NCBI RefSeq assembly: GCF_000812965.1
Contig: NZ_JSYN01000018.1
Location: 94,179-158,178 of the forward strand
Direction: 5' to 3'
Length of the DNA: 64,000 nucleotides
Source of the DNA: Pedobacter kyungheensis
GTDB lineage: Bacteria > Bacteroidota > Bacteroidia > Sphingobacteriales > Sphingobacteriaceae
Numbering within the stretch: the first letter of the stretch is position 1; every line of letters begins with the position of its first letter. Shown here one piece after another: positions 33,731-42,603 of this stretch. Both the position numbers and the translations under genes were made by a program. Under the pieces are notes generated by a model that searched no databases, had not been told where the DNA came from, and saw nothing but the letters and a program-made list of their open reading frames with translations.

Positions 33731-35239
33731 CTAACTATTAAAAACAGCTATCGCCTTAGCAATTCTTGCCTTAGTTTCATCAACGCCTAACAATAACGCG
33801 ATATCGAAAACACCCGGACCAAATTTACCGCCAACCAACATAATGCGGAAAGGTAACATCAACTCGCCAGGCTTAAATCCTTTTTCTTCGGCTAAAGCTT
33901 TAAAAGCCGTTTCGGCAGTTGCCGCATCTGTTAAGCTTAAATTTTCGGCAAAAGCATTAAAAAACGCTGCTTTTTCTGCAGTCCATTTTGGCTTTACCGA
34001 ATTTACATCATACTCAGCCGGTGATGCAAAAAAGTAGCTGCTCTGTGCCACAAAATCGGGCAATAAAGTACAGCGGTCTTTAATTAAATCGATAACCGTA
34101 TTTAAAAATGCGTCGTCGTTAACTGCAACACCCGCTTTTTCAAGCTCTGCTTTTACACCTGCTGCCAAACGCTCAGCACTTTGCGCTTTAATCCATTCGT
34201 GGTTATACCATTTTGCTTTCTCGAAATCGAATTTTGCACCAGCCTTACTGATTCTTTCTACCGAGAATTTTTCTTCGAGTTCTTTTAACGAGAATATCTC
34301 CTGATCTGTACCATCATTCCAGCCTAAAAGGGCCAGCATATTGATAAAAGCTTCGGGCATAAAACCCATTTCTTTAAAGCCTTTGGTTACATCTCCAGTT
34401 TTAGGGTCGATCCAGTTCATGGCATAAACCGGAAAACCTAAGCGGTCGCCGTCGCGTTTGCTCAGTTTTCCATGTCCATCGGGTTTTAAAATTAAAGGTA
34501 AATGCGCCCATGCCGGCATATCGGCCTCCCAGCCTAAATATTTCCAAAGTAAAATATGAACCGGAGCAGATGGCAACCATTCTTCGCCCCTAAAAGCATG
34601 ACTAATTTCCATTGCTTTATCATCAACCACAACAGCTAAATGATAGGTAGGCATACCGTCTGCTTTTAATAAAACCTTATCATCAACCAACGAAGTTTCA
34701 AAACTCACATCGCCGCGGATTAAATCGTTAAAATACACCACTTCATCGGCAGGCACCTTAATGCGGATTACATGGGGCACTTTGGCCGCCAGTAAATCTT
34801 CTACCTCGTTTACTGTAAGTGTTAACGAGTTACGCATTTGCATGCGCGTAGCCTGGCCATACTGAAAATTAGGAATGTCTTTCCGTTTGGCATCCAGCTC
34901 TTCGGGGGTATCGAAAGCATAATAGGCATAACCATCGTTGATTAACTGCTCGGCAAATTTGCGGTAACTGGGTTTGCGCTCACTCTGGCGGTACGGGCCA
35001 TAGCTGCCCGGATTTGCCGGACTTTCATCGGGCGTAATGCCACACCAGTTTAAACAATTTACAATATATTCTTCTGCACCCGCTACAAAACGGTTCTGGT
35101 CGGTATCTTCCACACGAAGTACAAAAGTTCCGTTATTCTTTTTAGCGAACAAATAATTGAACAAGGCAGTGCGCACACCACCTAAATGCAAACCTCCTGT
35201 TGGGCTTGGGGCAAATCTTACTCTAACTTTTTTATCCAT
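33731..35239 (-). CDS. gltX: Glutamyl-tRNA synthetase
   Basis: 502 residues, class I synthetase. HIGH-type motif in APSPTGGLHLGG (8-19), KMSKS-type motif KLSKRDG (about 258), and the glutamate/tRNA-binding segment RVEDTDQNRFV. It charges tRNA-Glu with glutamate in the cytoplasm. The C-terminal anticodon-binding domain is helical and ends in LLLGVDETKARIAKAI. The gene stands alone with a candidate -7 element (TATCTTTG on the minus strand, 35318-35325) about 75 nt upstream. Confidence 0.96.
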   Translation of the reverse strand: MDKKVRVRFAPSPTGGLHLGGVRTALFNYLFAKKNNGTFVLRVEDTDQNRFVAGAEEYIVNCLNWCGITPDESPANPGSYGPYRQSERKPSYRKFAEQLINDGYAYYAFDTPEELDAKRKDIPNFQYGQATRMQMRNSLTLTVNEVEDLLAAKVPHVIRIKVPADEVVYFNDLIRGDVSFETSLVDDKVLLKADGMPTYHLAVVVDDKAMEISHAFRGEEWLPSAPVHILLWKYLGWEADMPAWAHLPLILKPDGHGKLSKRDGDRLGFPVYAMNWIDPKTGDVTKGFKEMGFMPEAFINMLALLGWNDGTDQEIFSLKELEEKFSVERISKAGAKFDFEKAKWYNHEWIKAQSAERLAAGVKAELEKAGVAVNDDAFLNTVIDLIKDRCTLLPDFVAQSSYFFASPAEYDVNSVKPKWTAEKAAFFNAFAENLSLTDAATAETAFKALAEEKGFKPGELMLPFRIMLVGGKFGPGVFDIALLLGVDETKARIAKAIAVFNS

Positions 35240-35463
35240 GATTGAATTGTTGAGCGGTTGGCGTTATGCGTAAGGCGCATAAAACGCCTATCGCCATACG
35301 CAAAGCGCAAGACGCTACAAAGATATATTTTTCATCCGTTTTATATGGTTTTCATCTGTCATGAAGCGATTATGCTTTCAAAAGGATTGACTTAAGCTTT
35401 TTGAAAAAGCATAATGGTTTTATGTTTTTTTCGTTTTGTTATCGTATTTTGCCTAACACAAGC

Positions 35464-36672
35464 ATGAACCCTTATCAAAAGAAACGCCGCTGGAAATTTT
35501 TCCTCCTAATTTTTGCCATCTTAATCGGCATTGCTTCAGTATTTTACACCGATTCTTTTGTAAAGAAAATGGAACGCGAAGAAGCAGATCAGTTTCACCT
35601 TTGGGTTAGGATTCAGGAGCGGGCCATGTTTTTGTACGACAATGACGATTACCGCGATGTGGTTGAAACCGTGCGTACCAATACCAAAACGCCGGTAATT
35701 ATGACCGATTCTACAGGTATGATCAGTTCTTTTTTCGGACTCGACAGCACCAAAACAAATTACCCAGACTCTGACCCTAAACTGACTTATGACAGCCTTT
35801 ATTTTGTCCGCCAGCTGAGGCAGATGAAAGCACAGCATCCACCAGATGAAATGAACTTTTTGGGCAAGAAGTTTAAGGCTTATTACCGCGATTCGTTTAT
35901 TTTAACGCAGTTGAGATACTTTCCCTACATCCAGATGGGCGTAATTTTCCTTTTTCTTTTAACAGCTTATGCTGCATTTAGTTCGGCACGACGTGATGAA
36001 CAGGACCATGTGTGGGTAGGTTTGGCCAAAGAAACAGCACACCAGCTGGGTACGCCAATTTCCTCGTTAATGGCCTGGACCGAGCTGATGAAATCTAAAT
36101 TTGATGCAGAAGACGATCCGCTGATTGCCGAAATGGAAAACGATATAAAGCGTTTGGAAATTATTACCGACCGTTTCTCTAAAATTGGTTCTAAACCCAT
36201 TCTGGAAGACCATACGGTGTACATCGTCATCAGCGATTTTATCCGGTATTTTAAAGTACGTACTTCTGATAAGGTTAAATTCAGCATTACGGGCGATGAG
36301 CAGGTTAGGGCGATGCTCAACGTGCCCCTGTTTGATTGGGTAATCGAAAACCTGCTGAAAAACGCAGCCAATGCCATCGAAAATGAGGGTTCGATATCGA
36401 TTAACATTATTGAAAATCTGGCCAAAGAGCAGGTTTTTATCGATGTAACGGATACGGGAAAAGGAATTCCAAGGTCGAAGTTCGATGCAGTTTTCCAGCC
36501 AGGTTACACTACCCGTAAACGCGGCTGGGGGCTGGGGCTATCGCTTACCAAACGTATTGTTGAGAATTACCACAGTGGCGAAATCTTTGTAAAAGACTCA
36601 GAACAAGGCAAAGGCACCACTTTTAGAATAATATTAAAAAGCAGTTTAAGATATGAACCGACCACAGCCTAA
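35464..36672 (+). CDS. Membrane sensor histidine kinase with AHQLGTPISS motif
   Basis: 402 residues from the ATG at 35464; a TTG at 35401 would add 21 residues (HNGFMFFSFCYR) before the basic KKRRWK leader and is unlikely. TM1 is at about 12-30, then a periplasmic sensor of about 125 residues, TM2 at about 158-176, and HisKA with the divergent H-box KETAHQLGTPISSLMAW. HATPase shows ENLLKNAANAIE, VTDTGKGI and WGLGLSL. The AHQLGTP box is a Bacteroidota subtype in which the Pro-containing helix is altered. The next gene overlaps its end by 20 bp, so they are one operon. Confidence 0.88.
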   Translation: MNPYQKKRRWKFFLLIFAILIGIASVFYTDSFVKKMEREEADQFHLWVRIQERAMFLYDNDDYRDVVETVRTNTKTPVIMTDSTGMISSFFGLDSTKTNYPDSDPKLTYDSLYFVRQLRQMKAQHPPDEMNFLGKKFKAYYRDSFILTQLRYFPYIQMGVIFLFLLTAYAAFSSARRDEQDHVWVGLAKETAHQLGTPISSLMAWTELMKSKFDAEDDPLIAEMENDIKRLEIITDRFSKIGSKPILEDHTVYIVISDFIRYFKVRTSDKVKFSITGDEQVRAMLNVPLFDWVIENLLKNAANAIENEGSISINIIENLAKEQVFIDVTDTGKGIPRSKFDAVFQPGYTTRKRGWGLGLSLTKRIVENYHSGEIFVKDSEQGKGTTFRIILKSSLRYEPTTA

Positions 36673-37162
36673 CGAATATCCGGCCTGGGGCGAAACCTAC
36701 ATCAGTAAGGTTGACCGCGATATTTTCGAAATACTAAACGAACAGGTAACCAGCATTCCGGCTTTGTTCAGGGCCAATGCCGATAAGGCCAATTATGCCT
36801 ATGCCGAAGGCAAATGGACATTAAAAGAAATGCTGGGCCATATCATCGACACCGAGCGTGTTTTCGCTTTCCGCATTACCTGCTTTGCCCGCAAGGAGCA
36901 ACAGCCCCTGCCCGGTTTCGATGAAGACGATTATGTAAACAATGCCCGCTTTGCCGAACGTGAGCTGGAAGATTTGATTGAAGAATTTGCAGCCCTGCGC
37001 AAAGCCAATTTATACCTTTTTAAATCGCTAAACGAAGAAGATCTCAATAGTAAAGGTATTGCCTCGGGAAGGGAAATTAATGTACGCGCGATCCTTTTCA
37101 TTGTAGGAGGGCACGTCATCCATCATGTTGGGGTTTTAAAAGAACGTTATCATGTGGTTTAA
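36653..37162 (+). CDS. DinB-family metal-dependent protein
   Basis: 169 residues. A DinB four-helix bundle is suggested by KWTLKEMLGHIIDTERVFAFRI and the C-terminal FIVGGHVIHHVGVLKERY. The three likely metal-ligand His lie in GHIID and HVIHH. DinB/YfiT-like proteins include thiol-dependent transferases and metal-dependent hydrolases; the substrate is unknown. The ATG lies 20 bp inside the kinase gene, and the next gene starts 11 bp before its stop, so three genes are tightly coupled. Confidence 0.8.
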   Translation: MNRPQPNEYPAWGETYISKVDRDIFEILNEQVTSIPALFRANADKANYAYAEGKWTLKEMLGHIIDTERVFAFRITCFARKEQQPLPGFDEDDYVNNARFAERELEDLIEEFAALRKANLYLFKSLNEEDLNSKGIASGREINVRAILFIVGGHVIHHVGVLKERYHVV

Positions 37163-37574
37163 AGATTTTACTGTCGAAGAGCTAAATAACCGGCCAAAAA
37201 ACCATATCGGGGCGCTGCTTGATATCCAGTTTACCGAAATCGGCACCGATTTTATTAGCGGCACCATGCCTGTTGATGAGCGCACACGCCAGCCTGCCGG
37301 CATTCTGCATGGTGGCGCATCGGTAGTATTGGCCGAAACACTGGGCAGTATTGCTTCTTACATGTGTATTGATCCGGATAAATACATGGCTGTGGGTTTA
37401 GAGGTAAATGCCAATCACCTCAGGCCGGTAAAAAGTGGCCTGGTAAAAGGAATTTGCAAACCGTTACACATAGGTGCCAAAACGCAGGTTTGGGAAATTA
37501 AAATCTACGATGAAAGAGGCAAAATGAATTGTATAAGCCGGTTAACAGTGGCTATAATTATTAAACCACAGTAA
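37152..37574 (+). CDS. Hotdog-fold thioesterase (PaaI/YbdB type)
   Basis: 140 residues. The hotdog signature AGILHGGASVVLAETLGS (about 48-65) holds the HGG loop and the catalytic Glu. Also visible are VNANHLRPVKSGLVKG and VWEIKIYDERG. Family members hydrolyse acyl-CoA thioesters, for example DHNA-CoA in menaquinone synthesis (MenI) or phenylacetyl-type CoA. No men or paa gene is near, so the exact substrate is open. It overlaps the DinB gene by 11 bp and converges on the serine hydrolase with 4 bp between stops. Confidence 0.87.
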   Translation: MWFKDFTVEELNNRPKNHIGALLDIQFTEIGTDFISGTMPVDERTRQPAGILHGGASVVLAETLGSIASYMCIDPDKYMAVGLEVNANHLRPVKSGLVKGICKPLHIGAKTQVWEIKIYDERGKMNCISRLTVAIIIKPQ

Positions 37575-37578
37575 AGCG

Positions 37579-38658
37579 CTACTTACTTTTCAGCGTTTCG
37601 TTTATAACCAGCCTGGCTATATTTTCGGTAAGCACGGTAGGCGAATTGCAATCGCAGTTGGTTAGGCCAACGACATAAATATCTTCGCCGGGCACATACA
37701 CACCCATGCTTTTAAACCCGAAAATACTCCCGCCATGTGTACTTACAGTTATGCCACCAATTTCTTTAATGTGCCAGCCATAACCATAATTAAACAGCTC
37801 GCCGTTATTTAGTTTATAGCGCGAAAATGCCTGTTGTGTTTCAGCAGTATTGAGCAGTTTATTGTTGACCAGCGCATTTTGCCATTTCAGCAAATCGCCC
37901 AGGGTAGACATTAAAGCTCCTGACGCAAAAGGAACACTAAAGTTAATCGCCGTTTTATTTACGAAGCCACTCTCCTTTTTCTGGTAGCCATAAGCCCTGT
38001 TAGCAATCACTTTTCTGTCGCTGGCATAATAAGAATGATTCATACCAAGCCGATCAAAAATATGCTGCTGAATAAAATCGGCATAAGTCTCGCCCGAAAC
38101 CAGTTCAATCAGATAGCCCAACAGCACATAACCTGAGTTATTGTACTCAAAACGTTCGCCGGGAACAAAATCAACAGGTTCATCCTTAAAAAAATCGACC
38201 ATCATTTTAGGCGTCATCTCTTTTTGGGCAATATCTGCCAGCGCCTTCATTTTGGTAAAATCTTTAATGCCCGAAGTATGCGTAAGCAAATGGTGTATGG
38301 TTATTTTGTCGCCACCGGGGTAATCGGGAATATATTTCGAAATGGGGTCGGTTACTTTTAATTTACCCTGCTGTTCTAAAAGCAATATGGCTACAGCGGT
38401 AAACTGCTTGGTCATAGAGCCCAGCTGGAAAACACTTTCGGTAGTAAGGTTAACCCCCAGCTCGATGTTGGCCTTACCAAAAGCCTTTTGGTAAATCACT
38501 TCCCCTTTCCGGACAACCATAAATGCAGCTCCGGGGCCTTGCTGATTGGGTATTGCTGCCAAAATCATACTATCAAGCAGATTATTGAGCTTTTGGCCCT
38601 TTACCGCTGCTACCGTAAAGAGGTTGCAGGCCAGTACAACAAGAAGTACCCGGAACAT
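37579..38658 (-). CDS. Exported beta-lactamase-like serine hydrolase
   Basis: 359 residues from the ATG at 38658; an upstream GTG at 38688 would put polar residues ahead of the signal peptide (MFRVLLVVLACNLFTVAA). Catalytic motifs: SMTK (SxxK, about residue 82) in QLGSMTKQF, YNN in FEYNNSGYVLLG (Tyr about 165), and HGGS (about 303). These are class C beta-lactamase/DD-peptidase (S12) landmarks. It may be an esterase, peptidase or penicillin-recognising enzyme. It converges on the thioesterase operon and follows the DUF6249 gene by 33 bp. Confidence 0.85.
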   Translation of the reverse strand: MFRVLLVVLACNLFTVAAVKGQKLNNLLDSMILAAIPNQQGPGAAFMVVRKGEVIYQKAFGKANIELGVNLTTESVFQLGSMTKQFTAVAILLLEQQGKLKVTDPISKYIPDYPGGDKITIHHLLTHTSGIKDFTKMKALADIAQKEMTPKMMVDFFKDEPVDFVPGERFEYNNSGYVLLGYLIELVSGETYADFIQQHIFDRLGMNHSYYASDRKVIANRAYGYQKKESGFVNKTAINFSVPFASGALMSTLGDLLKWQNALVNNKLLNTAETQQAFSRYKLNNGELFNYGYGWHIKEIGGITVSTHGGSIFGFKSMGVYVPGEDIYVVGLTNCDCNSPTVLTENIARLVINETLKSK

Positions 38659-38691
38659 ATTGAATACTTTGGTTTTCACTGTTAGCACAGA

Positions 38692-39051
38692 CTAGAATTT
38701 ATCCTTCTCAATCGCTTTCTTTTCGACAAGGAAAGAAACAACCAGACCTAAACCACCAAAAATACCCAGGCAGCCAAAATACACCGCAACGGCCTGCGAG
38801 GTTTCGGTGTGAGTCATCTCGCTGCCAAACATATTTCTAACCACAGCAAGCGCCACAAGTAAACCAATACCTAAACCCACTAACAGTAAACCAAACTTTA
38901 AACTTAAATAGGGTTTCGGGGCCGACCTGCCTACTCCCGGATTGATGCCGCGCTCAATCATTGCCATTTTCTCTTTGTTTGATAAATAACGGATGCCGAA
39001 TACCATCGTGAAGGCACCTAAAAACAATGTTATTGCAACTAACTCTCCCAT
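38692..39051 (-). CDS. DUF6249-like membrane protein
   Basis: 119 residues with three hydrophobic segments (about 4-22, 52-70, 88-108). The cytosolic loop KEKMAMIERGINPG, between the first two, is the DUF6249 signature. Function is unknown. In this family it is often linked to ECF sigma loci, but here the next gene is the serine hydrolase. It diverges from the Crp-type regulator across a 216-bp space that holds nothing else recognisable. Confidence 0.75.
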   Translation of the reverse strand: MGELVAITLFLGAFTMVFGIRYLSNKEKMAMIERGINPGVGRSAPKPYLSLKFGLLLVGLGIGLLVALAVVRNMFGSEMTHTETSQAVAVYFGCLGIFGGLGLVVSFLVEKKAIEKDKF

Positions 39052-39242
39052 GATTATAATTTTTAATGTATAAATATTTTGTTTCTTGTTTATTTGAACC
39101 GTGTTCTGTGTGTTATGACTACACCTTTTTTAAGCAGGTTACACCATGGGGTAAAAAATATTCAATTACCAATAATCAATTTTCAGATAACGCTTAAAGC
39201 AGATAATTTTCAGTACTAAAAGAGTAAGCTAAAAAACATTCC

Positions 39243-39250
39243 TATTTTTG
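39243..39250 (+). promoter_or_regulatory. -7 element TATTTTTG upstream of the Crp-type regulator
   Basis: An exact TAnnTTTG match 17 bp before the TTG start at 39268. No good -33 TTTG is visible at the expected distance, so this is weak. Confidence 0.35.
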
Positions 39251-39267
39251 TAATAAAGCCTCCTATT

Positions 39268-39831
39268 TTGATTGAACAACTCCGAATTATAGCCGTTTTT
39301 AGTTCCTTAAGTGAGGAATCTTTGCATGAGCTAAGCAATTGTATGGAGTATGTTCAATATCCAAAAGGCACCACAATCATTCGTGCCGATAAAGTAGAAC
39401 CCTACTTCTATGTACTTCAAAGTGGCATTGCCCGGGCTTATAGTGATGGCGAAAACCAGCAGATTACCTTTTGGTTCGGGCAAAGCGGCGATGTGCTTTT
39501 TTCATTCAACAGCTACATTAACAATCGCCCTGGTTACGAAAACATTGAGCTTTTAGCGAACAGCGCTTTAATCAGGATTAAACTAACTGATTTGTTTTTA
39601 CTGTACCAACAAAACCTCGAAATTGCCAACTGGGGCCGAAAAATAGCCGAACAGGAATTAATTGCTACCGAACGGAGATTGATAGACCGCGCTTTTAAAG
39701 GAGCAGCAGAACGCTATCGCGATTTTACAGCACAATCGCCCGAGTTAATTAAAAAGGTAGCGCTAAAACATATTGCTTCCTACCTTGGCGTAACCCAGGT
39801 TACCTTAAGCCGCATCAGGGCAGCTCATTAA
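39268..39831 (+). CDS. Crp/Fnr-family transcriptional regulator
   Basis: 187 residues from a TTG start. The cNMP-binding-like beta-barrel is at about 10-125 (YPKGTTIIRADKVEPYFYVLQSGIARAY, FWFGQSGDVLFSFNSYI). A winged helix-turn-helix ends the protein (KHIASYLGVTQVTLSRIRAAH). No Cys cluster for Fe-S is present, and the cAMP pocket Glu-Arg pair is not obvious, so the effector is unknown. Since it sits just ahead of the SMR transporter (72 bp), it may control it; that is inference. Confidence 0.88.
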   Translation: MIEQLRIIAVFSSLSEESLHELSNCMEYVQYPKGTTIIRADKVEPYFYVLQSGIARAYSDGENQQITFWFGQSGDVLFSFNSYINNRPGYENIELLANSALIRIKLTDLFLLYQQNLEIANWGRKIAEQELIATERRLIDRAFKGAAERYRDFTAQSPELIKKVALKHIASYLGVTQVTLSRIRAAH

Positions 39832-39903
39832 TAAGTTCATTTTTTAACATTTGTAAAATGTTGCGCCAATTGGTGGTGTTACCTTTGCCGAAACACATTT
39901 ATT

Positions 39904-40224
39904 ATGAACTGGATTATCTTAATTATAGCCGGCCTTTTCGAAGTGGGCTTCACCACCTGCTTAAAATTATCGAACAACTTTACTAACCTGAAATGGAGTG
40001 TCGCATTCTTTATCTGCATCTCGCTCAGCTTTGCATTGCTAAATAAAGCTGCGCAAACATTACCCATGGGCACGGCTTATGCCGTATGGACAGGTATTGG
40101 TGCCGTTGGTACCGTAATTATCGGCATTGTATATTTTCAGGAACCAGCCACTTTCTGGCGGATATTTTTTATCTGTACCTTAATTGCCTCTATTGCCGGG
40201 CTGAAGTTTTTTGCTTCGCATTAA
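39904..40224 (+). CDS. sugE: Small multidrug resistance family transporter, Gdx/SugE subtype
   Basis: 106 residues with four transmembrane helices. The essential Glu is at position 13 (IAGLFEVGF), and the helix 3 segment LPMGTAYAVWTGIGAVGT matches the SugE/Gdx subtype. Subtype members export guanidinium ion in exchange for protons. No guanidine riboswitch is recognised in the 72-bp gap from the Crp gene. The protein should work as an antiparallel dimer. It ends before a 387-bp gene-free space. Confidence 0.9.
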   Translation: MNWIILIIAGLFEVGFTTCLKLSNNFTNLKWSVAFFICISLSFALLNKAAQTLPMGTAYAVWTGIGAVGTVIIGIVYFQEPATFWRIFFICTLIASIAGLKFFASH

Positions 40225-40611
40225 CGCATACTGCGGTTAAACATTTTTTCTGTAGCGCAGTAGCCTTGCAAAAAACAACGTTACCTCCTGTGTTACGCTT
40301 TACGCTTCGGCCGCTGCGCTGGCCTGCAGGGTGCCGCTTCACCCAGGGCTAAATGGCCAAAACAGTCGTTAATTTTTAAGGTTTGCAAGGCGCTGACGCT
40401 GTTAATAAACCTGATGGCAGCGGCAGCCCCGAAGTATGAGGGCTACAGCGAACAGCAGGGCTGCAGTATCCTAAGAAATACGGCCTTTCATTTCCAAAAA
40501 ATCAGGAGTTTGCAAACCTATGAGGTTTTTAAAACCTCATAGGTTTAACAGCAAAAAGATTAATGTTTCACGTGTAACCTGTGTATCTTTAATGTAGTCT
40601 TACAGCTAAAG
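40225..40611. repeat. Gene-free space with a perfect 33-bp palindrome
   Basis: No gene is visible. The notable element is a perfect palindrome at 40514-40546 (AAACCTATGAGGTTTT, one central T, then its complement). Upstream is a relatively GC-rich stretch with several Gly/Cys-free repeats of 'GGCAGC' and 'CTGCAG' type (40300-40460), and no open frame with coding character. The last 50 bp carry a weak TATCTTTA -7-like element before the sigma gene. Confidence 0.6.
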
Positions 40612-41193
40612 ATGGAGCAAAAACTTACAGATTTAGAGCTGATCCAAAATATATTGGCGGGCGACACCGCACAATATGCTTTGTTGGTGAAACGCCATCA
40701 GCGCTTTGTATTTACACTTGCTTTAAGGTTTTCGAAAAACCGCGAAGATGCCGAAGAAATAGCCCAGGATTGCTTTGTGAAAGCTTATAAAGCACTGGCT
40801 ACATTTAAACAAACTTCGAAATTTAGCACCTGGCTGTATACCATTACCTATACTACAGCCATGACTTTTTTAAGGAAAAAGCGCTTAGATACCGATTCGA
40901 TCCACGACGAAGAAACATTTTTGCAGCTCGAAAACCATACATCAAACTTTAACGCCAACGACTACGAAAAACAAGATAGTCACACTTTTTTAAACCAGGC
41001 CATTGGCCAGCTAATGCCCGATGATGCGGCCATTATCACACTGTTTTATAAAGGTGAGCAAAGTTTGGAAGAAATTGGCGAAACGCTGCACATGGAGCCC
41101 AACACCATAAAAGTAAAACTGCACCGGGCAAGGCAAAGGCTTAAAGAAAAATTACAATATTTGTTAAAAGATGAAGTAAAGGAGTTACTATGA
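40612..41193 (+). CDS. ECF RNA polymerase sigma factor
   Basis: 193 residues. Region 2: RHQRFVFTLALRFSKNREDAEEIAQDCFVKAY and STWLYTITYTTAMTFLRKKR. Region 4: IGQLMPDDAAIITLFYKGEQSLEEIGETLHMEPNTIKVKLHRARQRL. A clear ATG start. The downstream gene overlaps by 4 bp (ATGA) and encodes a short two-helix membrane protein, the likely anti-sigma factor. Confidence 0.92.
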   Translation: MEQKLTDLELIQNILAGDTAQYALLVKRHQRFVFTLALRFSKNREDAEEIAQDCFVKAYKALATFKQTSKFSTWLYTITYTTAMTFLRKKRLDTDSIHDEETFLQLENHTSNFNANDYEKQDSHTFLNQAIGQLMPDDAAIITLFYKGEQSLEEIGETLHMEPNTIKVKLHRARQRLKEKLQYLLKDEVKELL

Positions 41194-41669
41194 ACACGAT
41201 AGAACAACAGCTTTGGGATTACATTGACGGCACTTTAGATGAAGCAGCAAAAAAAGCCCTTGAAGCAAAAATTGCAGCTGATCCCGAAATTAAAGTGCAA
41301 TACGAAGCGCTTTTAAAACTGAATTCGGTTTTAGGAACACTCGATCTGGATGAACCTTCCATGTCTTTCACCAGGAACGTAATGGAAAGCATTGCGCTCG
41401 AACCTGCCCCTGTTGCTTTAAAGACAAAAGTGAATACGCGAATTATTTACGCTATTGGCGGCTTTTTTGTGCTTTCGCTTTTAGGGATCCTGGGTTATTT
41501 ATTTTATCAGACTAAAGCTAGTTTTACAGGCTTTACCATGCCCGAAAAGTTCAACATTAATCTGGATAGCTACATTACACCAACCACCCTGTATGTTTTC
41601 TTATTCGTTGATCTGGTTATCGGATTAATTTTCTTAGATCAGTTTTTGCGGAGAAAGGTGCATAAATAA
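41190..41669 (+). CDS. Membrane anti-sigma-like protein
   Basis: 159 residues. The N-terminal ~75 residues are cytosolic helices of the anti-sigma type (LWDYIDGTLDEAAKKALEAKIAADPEIKVQYEAL). Two transmembrane segments follow (about 88-110 IIYAIGGFFVLSLLGILGYLFY and 131-150 TLYVFLFVDLVIGLIFL) with a short outer loop. It has no zinc HxxxCxxC motif. Its ATGA overlap with the sigma gene supports coupled synthesis. Convergent with the hydrolase gene, 23 bp apart. Confidence 0.8.
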   Translation: MNTIEQQLWDYIDGTLDEAAKKALEAKIAADPEIKVQYEALLKLNSVLGTLDLDEPSMSFTRNVMESIALEPAPVALKTKVNTRIIYAIGGFFVLSLLGILGYLFYQTKASFTGFTMPEKFNINLDSYITPTTLYVFLFVDLVIGLIFLDQFLRRKVHK

Positions 41670-41692
41670 CCTCCCAACACGCAGGCATTGCC

Positions 41693-42217
41693 TTAAAGCC
41701 TTTTCAGGATCTCCAATCCTTCCGGCCATGGGCCAAAGCCCGAATCGGCATTAATGTGGCCTGCATTGCCAATATTAATCAATTCGCTGCCCCAGTGTTG
41801 TGCAAAGAAAGTGGCCCTTGTTAAAGTTACCCACTCGTCATTGTCGCTGCTTACCACAATTGTTTTGAAGTTAATTTTATCCAGCGGCACATGATCAAAG
41901 CCAATGGTTGGAAAGGTGTACTTCGGTGCATCAAGATCGCTTGGCGCTACCAGCAAAGCGCCTTTAACTTGTTTTTGGTAATGCTTTGCCCAGTTGGCAA
42001 TGGCGGTGCAACCCAAACTATGCCCAATTAAAACCACTGCAGACAGGTCGTAGCCCTCAAGCGCCTTGTCAATCGTTTCAATCCAATCTTTGCAGTTGGG
42101 TGCATCCCACTCCTGCTGGTTGATGCGCTGAAAATGATTCCCTGATTTTTCGAAATGTGTTTGCCAATGGTTGGGGCCAGAATTGCCCAAACCTGGAATA
42201 ATAAAGTAGTTGGTCAT
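41693..42217 (-). CDS. RBBP9/YdeN-family alpha/beta hydrolase
   Basis: 174 residues from the ATG at 42217. A longer reading from 42286 would encode the neighbouring csp terminator, so it is rejected. Motifs: FIIPGLGNSGPNHWQ at the N-terminus, nucleophile elbow GHSLGC (about 67-72), and catalytic His in GNAGHINADSGFGPWP near the C-terminus. RBBP9-like enzymes are serine hydrolases of unclear bacterial role. It lies just downstream of csp but behind its terminator. Confidence 0.87.
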   Translation of the reverse strand: MTNYFIIPGLGNSGPNHWQTHFEKSGNHFQRINQQEWDAPNCKDWIETIDKALEGYDLSAVVLIGHSLGCTAIANWAKHYQKQVKGALLVAPSDLDAPKYTFPTIGFDHVPLDKINFKTIVVSSDNDEWVTLTRATFFAQHWGSELINIGNAGHINADSGFGPWPEGLEILKRL

Positions 42218-42253
42218 AAAATTAAAACGGATGGCCTTAGTAGATGCAAAAAC

Positions 42254-42283
42254 AAAAAAGGCTGCCATCGCAAGAGAGCAGCC
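42254..42283 (-). terminator. Intrinsic terminator after csp
   Basis: On the minus strand GGCTGC (42278-42283) pairs with GCAGCC (42260-42265) across a 12-nt loop, then TTTTTTG. It starts 24 bp after the csp stop and overlaps the false upstream start of the hydrolase. Confidence 0.8.
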
Positions 42284-42306
42284 CATCTGAAAATATGATA
42301 AATAAA

Positions 42307-42498
42307 TTAAATTACTTTCACATTAACGGCATTTAAGCCTTTTTTACCGTTAGCAACTTCGTACTGTACTTTGTCGTTTTCACGGATTTCGTCGATAAGA
42401 CCTGTTGAATGAACAAAAATTTCGCTATCGCCATTCGCAGGGATGATAAAGCCAAAACCTTTAGTTACATTGAAGAATTTTACTGTGCCTTCTTGCAT
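42307..42498 (-). CDS. Cold-shock domain protein
   Basis: 63 residues, an OB-fold cold-shock protein. RNP1-like KGFGFI (14-19) and RNP2-like EIFVHST (26-32) bind single-stranded nucleic acid. It is short and has no extra domain. Upstream, a perfect 23-bp A+T palindrome (42533-42555) lies 35 bp before the ATG and may be in the 5' untranslated region. Terminated downstream; single-gene unit. Confidence 0.95.
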   Translation of the reverse strand: MQEGTVKFFNVTKGFGFIIPANGDSEIFVHSTGLIDEIRENDKVQYEVANGKKGLNAVNVKVI

Positions 42499-42532
42499 TG
42501 TATTTAAGTATTAAATTAAGTATGCAAGGTAA

Positions 42533-42555
42533 GTTTTAATTTTTAAAATTAAAAC
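42533..42555. promoter_or_regulatory. Perfect A+T palindrome upstream of csp
   Basis: GTTTTAATTTT, a central T, then AAAATTAAAAC: 11-bp arms with no mismatch, 35 bp before the csp ATG. It could be an operator or a cold-sensitive RNA hairpin in the leader. Confidence 0.4.
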
Positions 42556-42603
42556 TAAATTTTAACATTTTTTTAACGTTAAAATCTTGTAAACATCAGA
42601 TTA

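Noticed and set aside
41693..42286. Hydrolase start at 42286
   Set aside because: The extra 23 residues are encoded by the csp terminator hairpin; the ATG at 42217 gives the family N-terminus.
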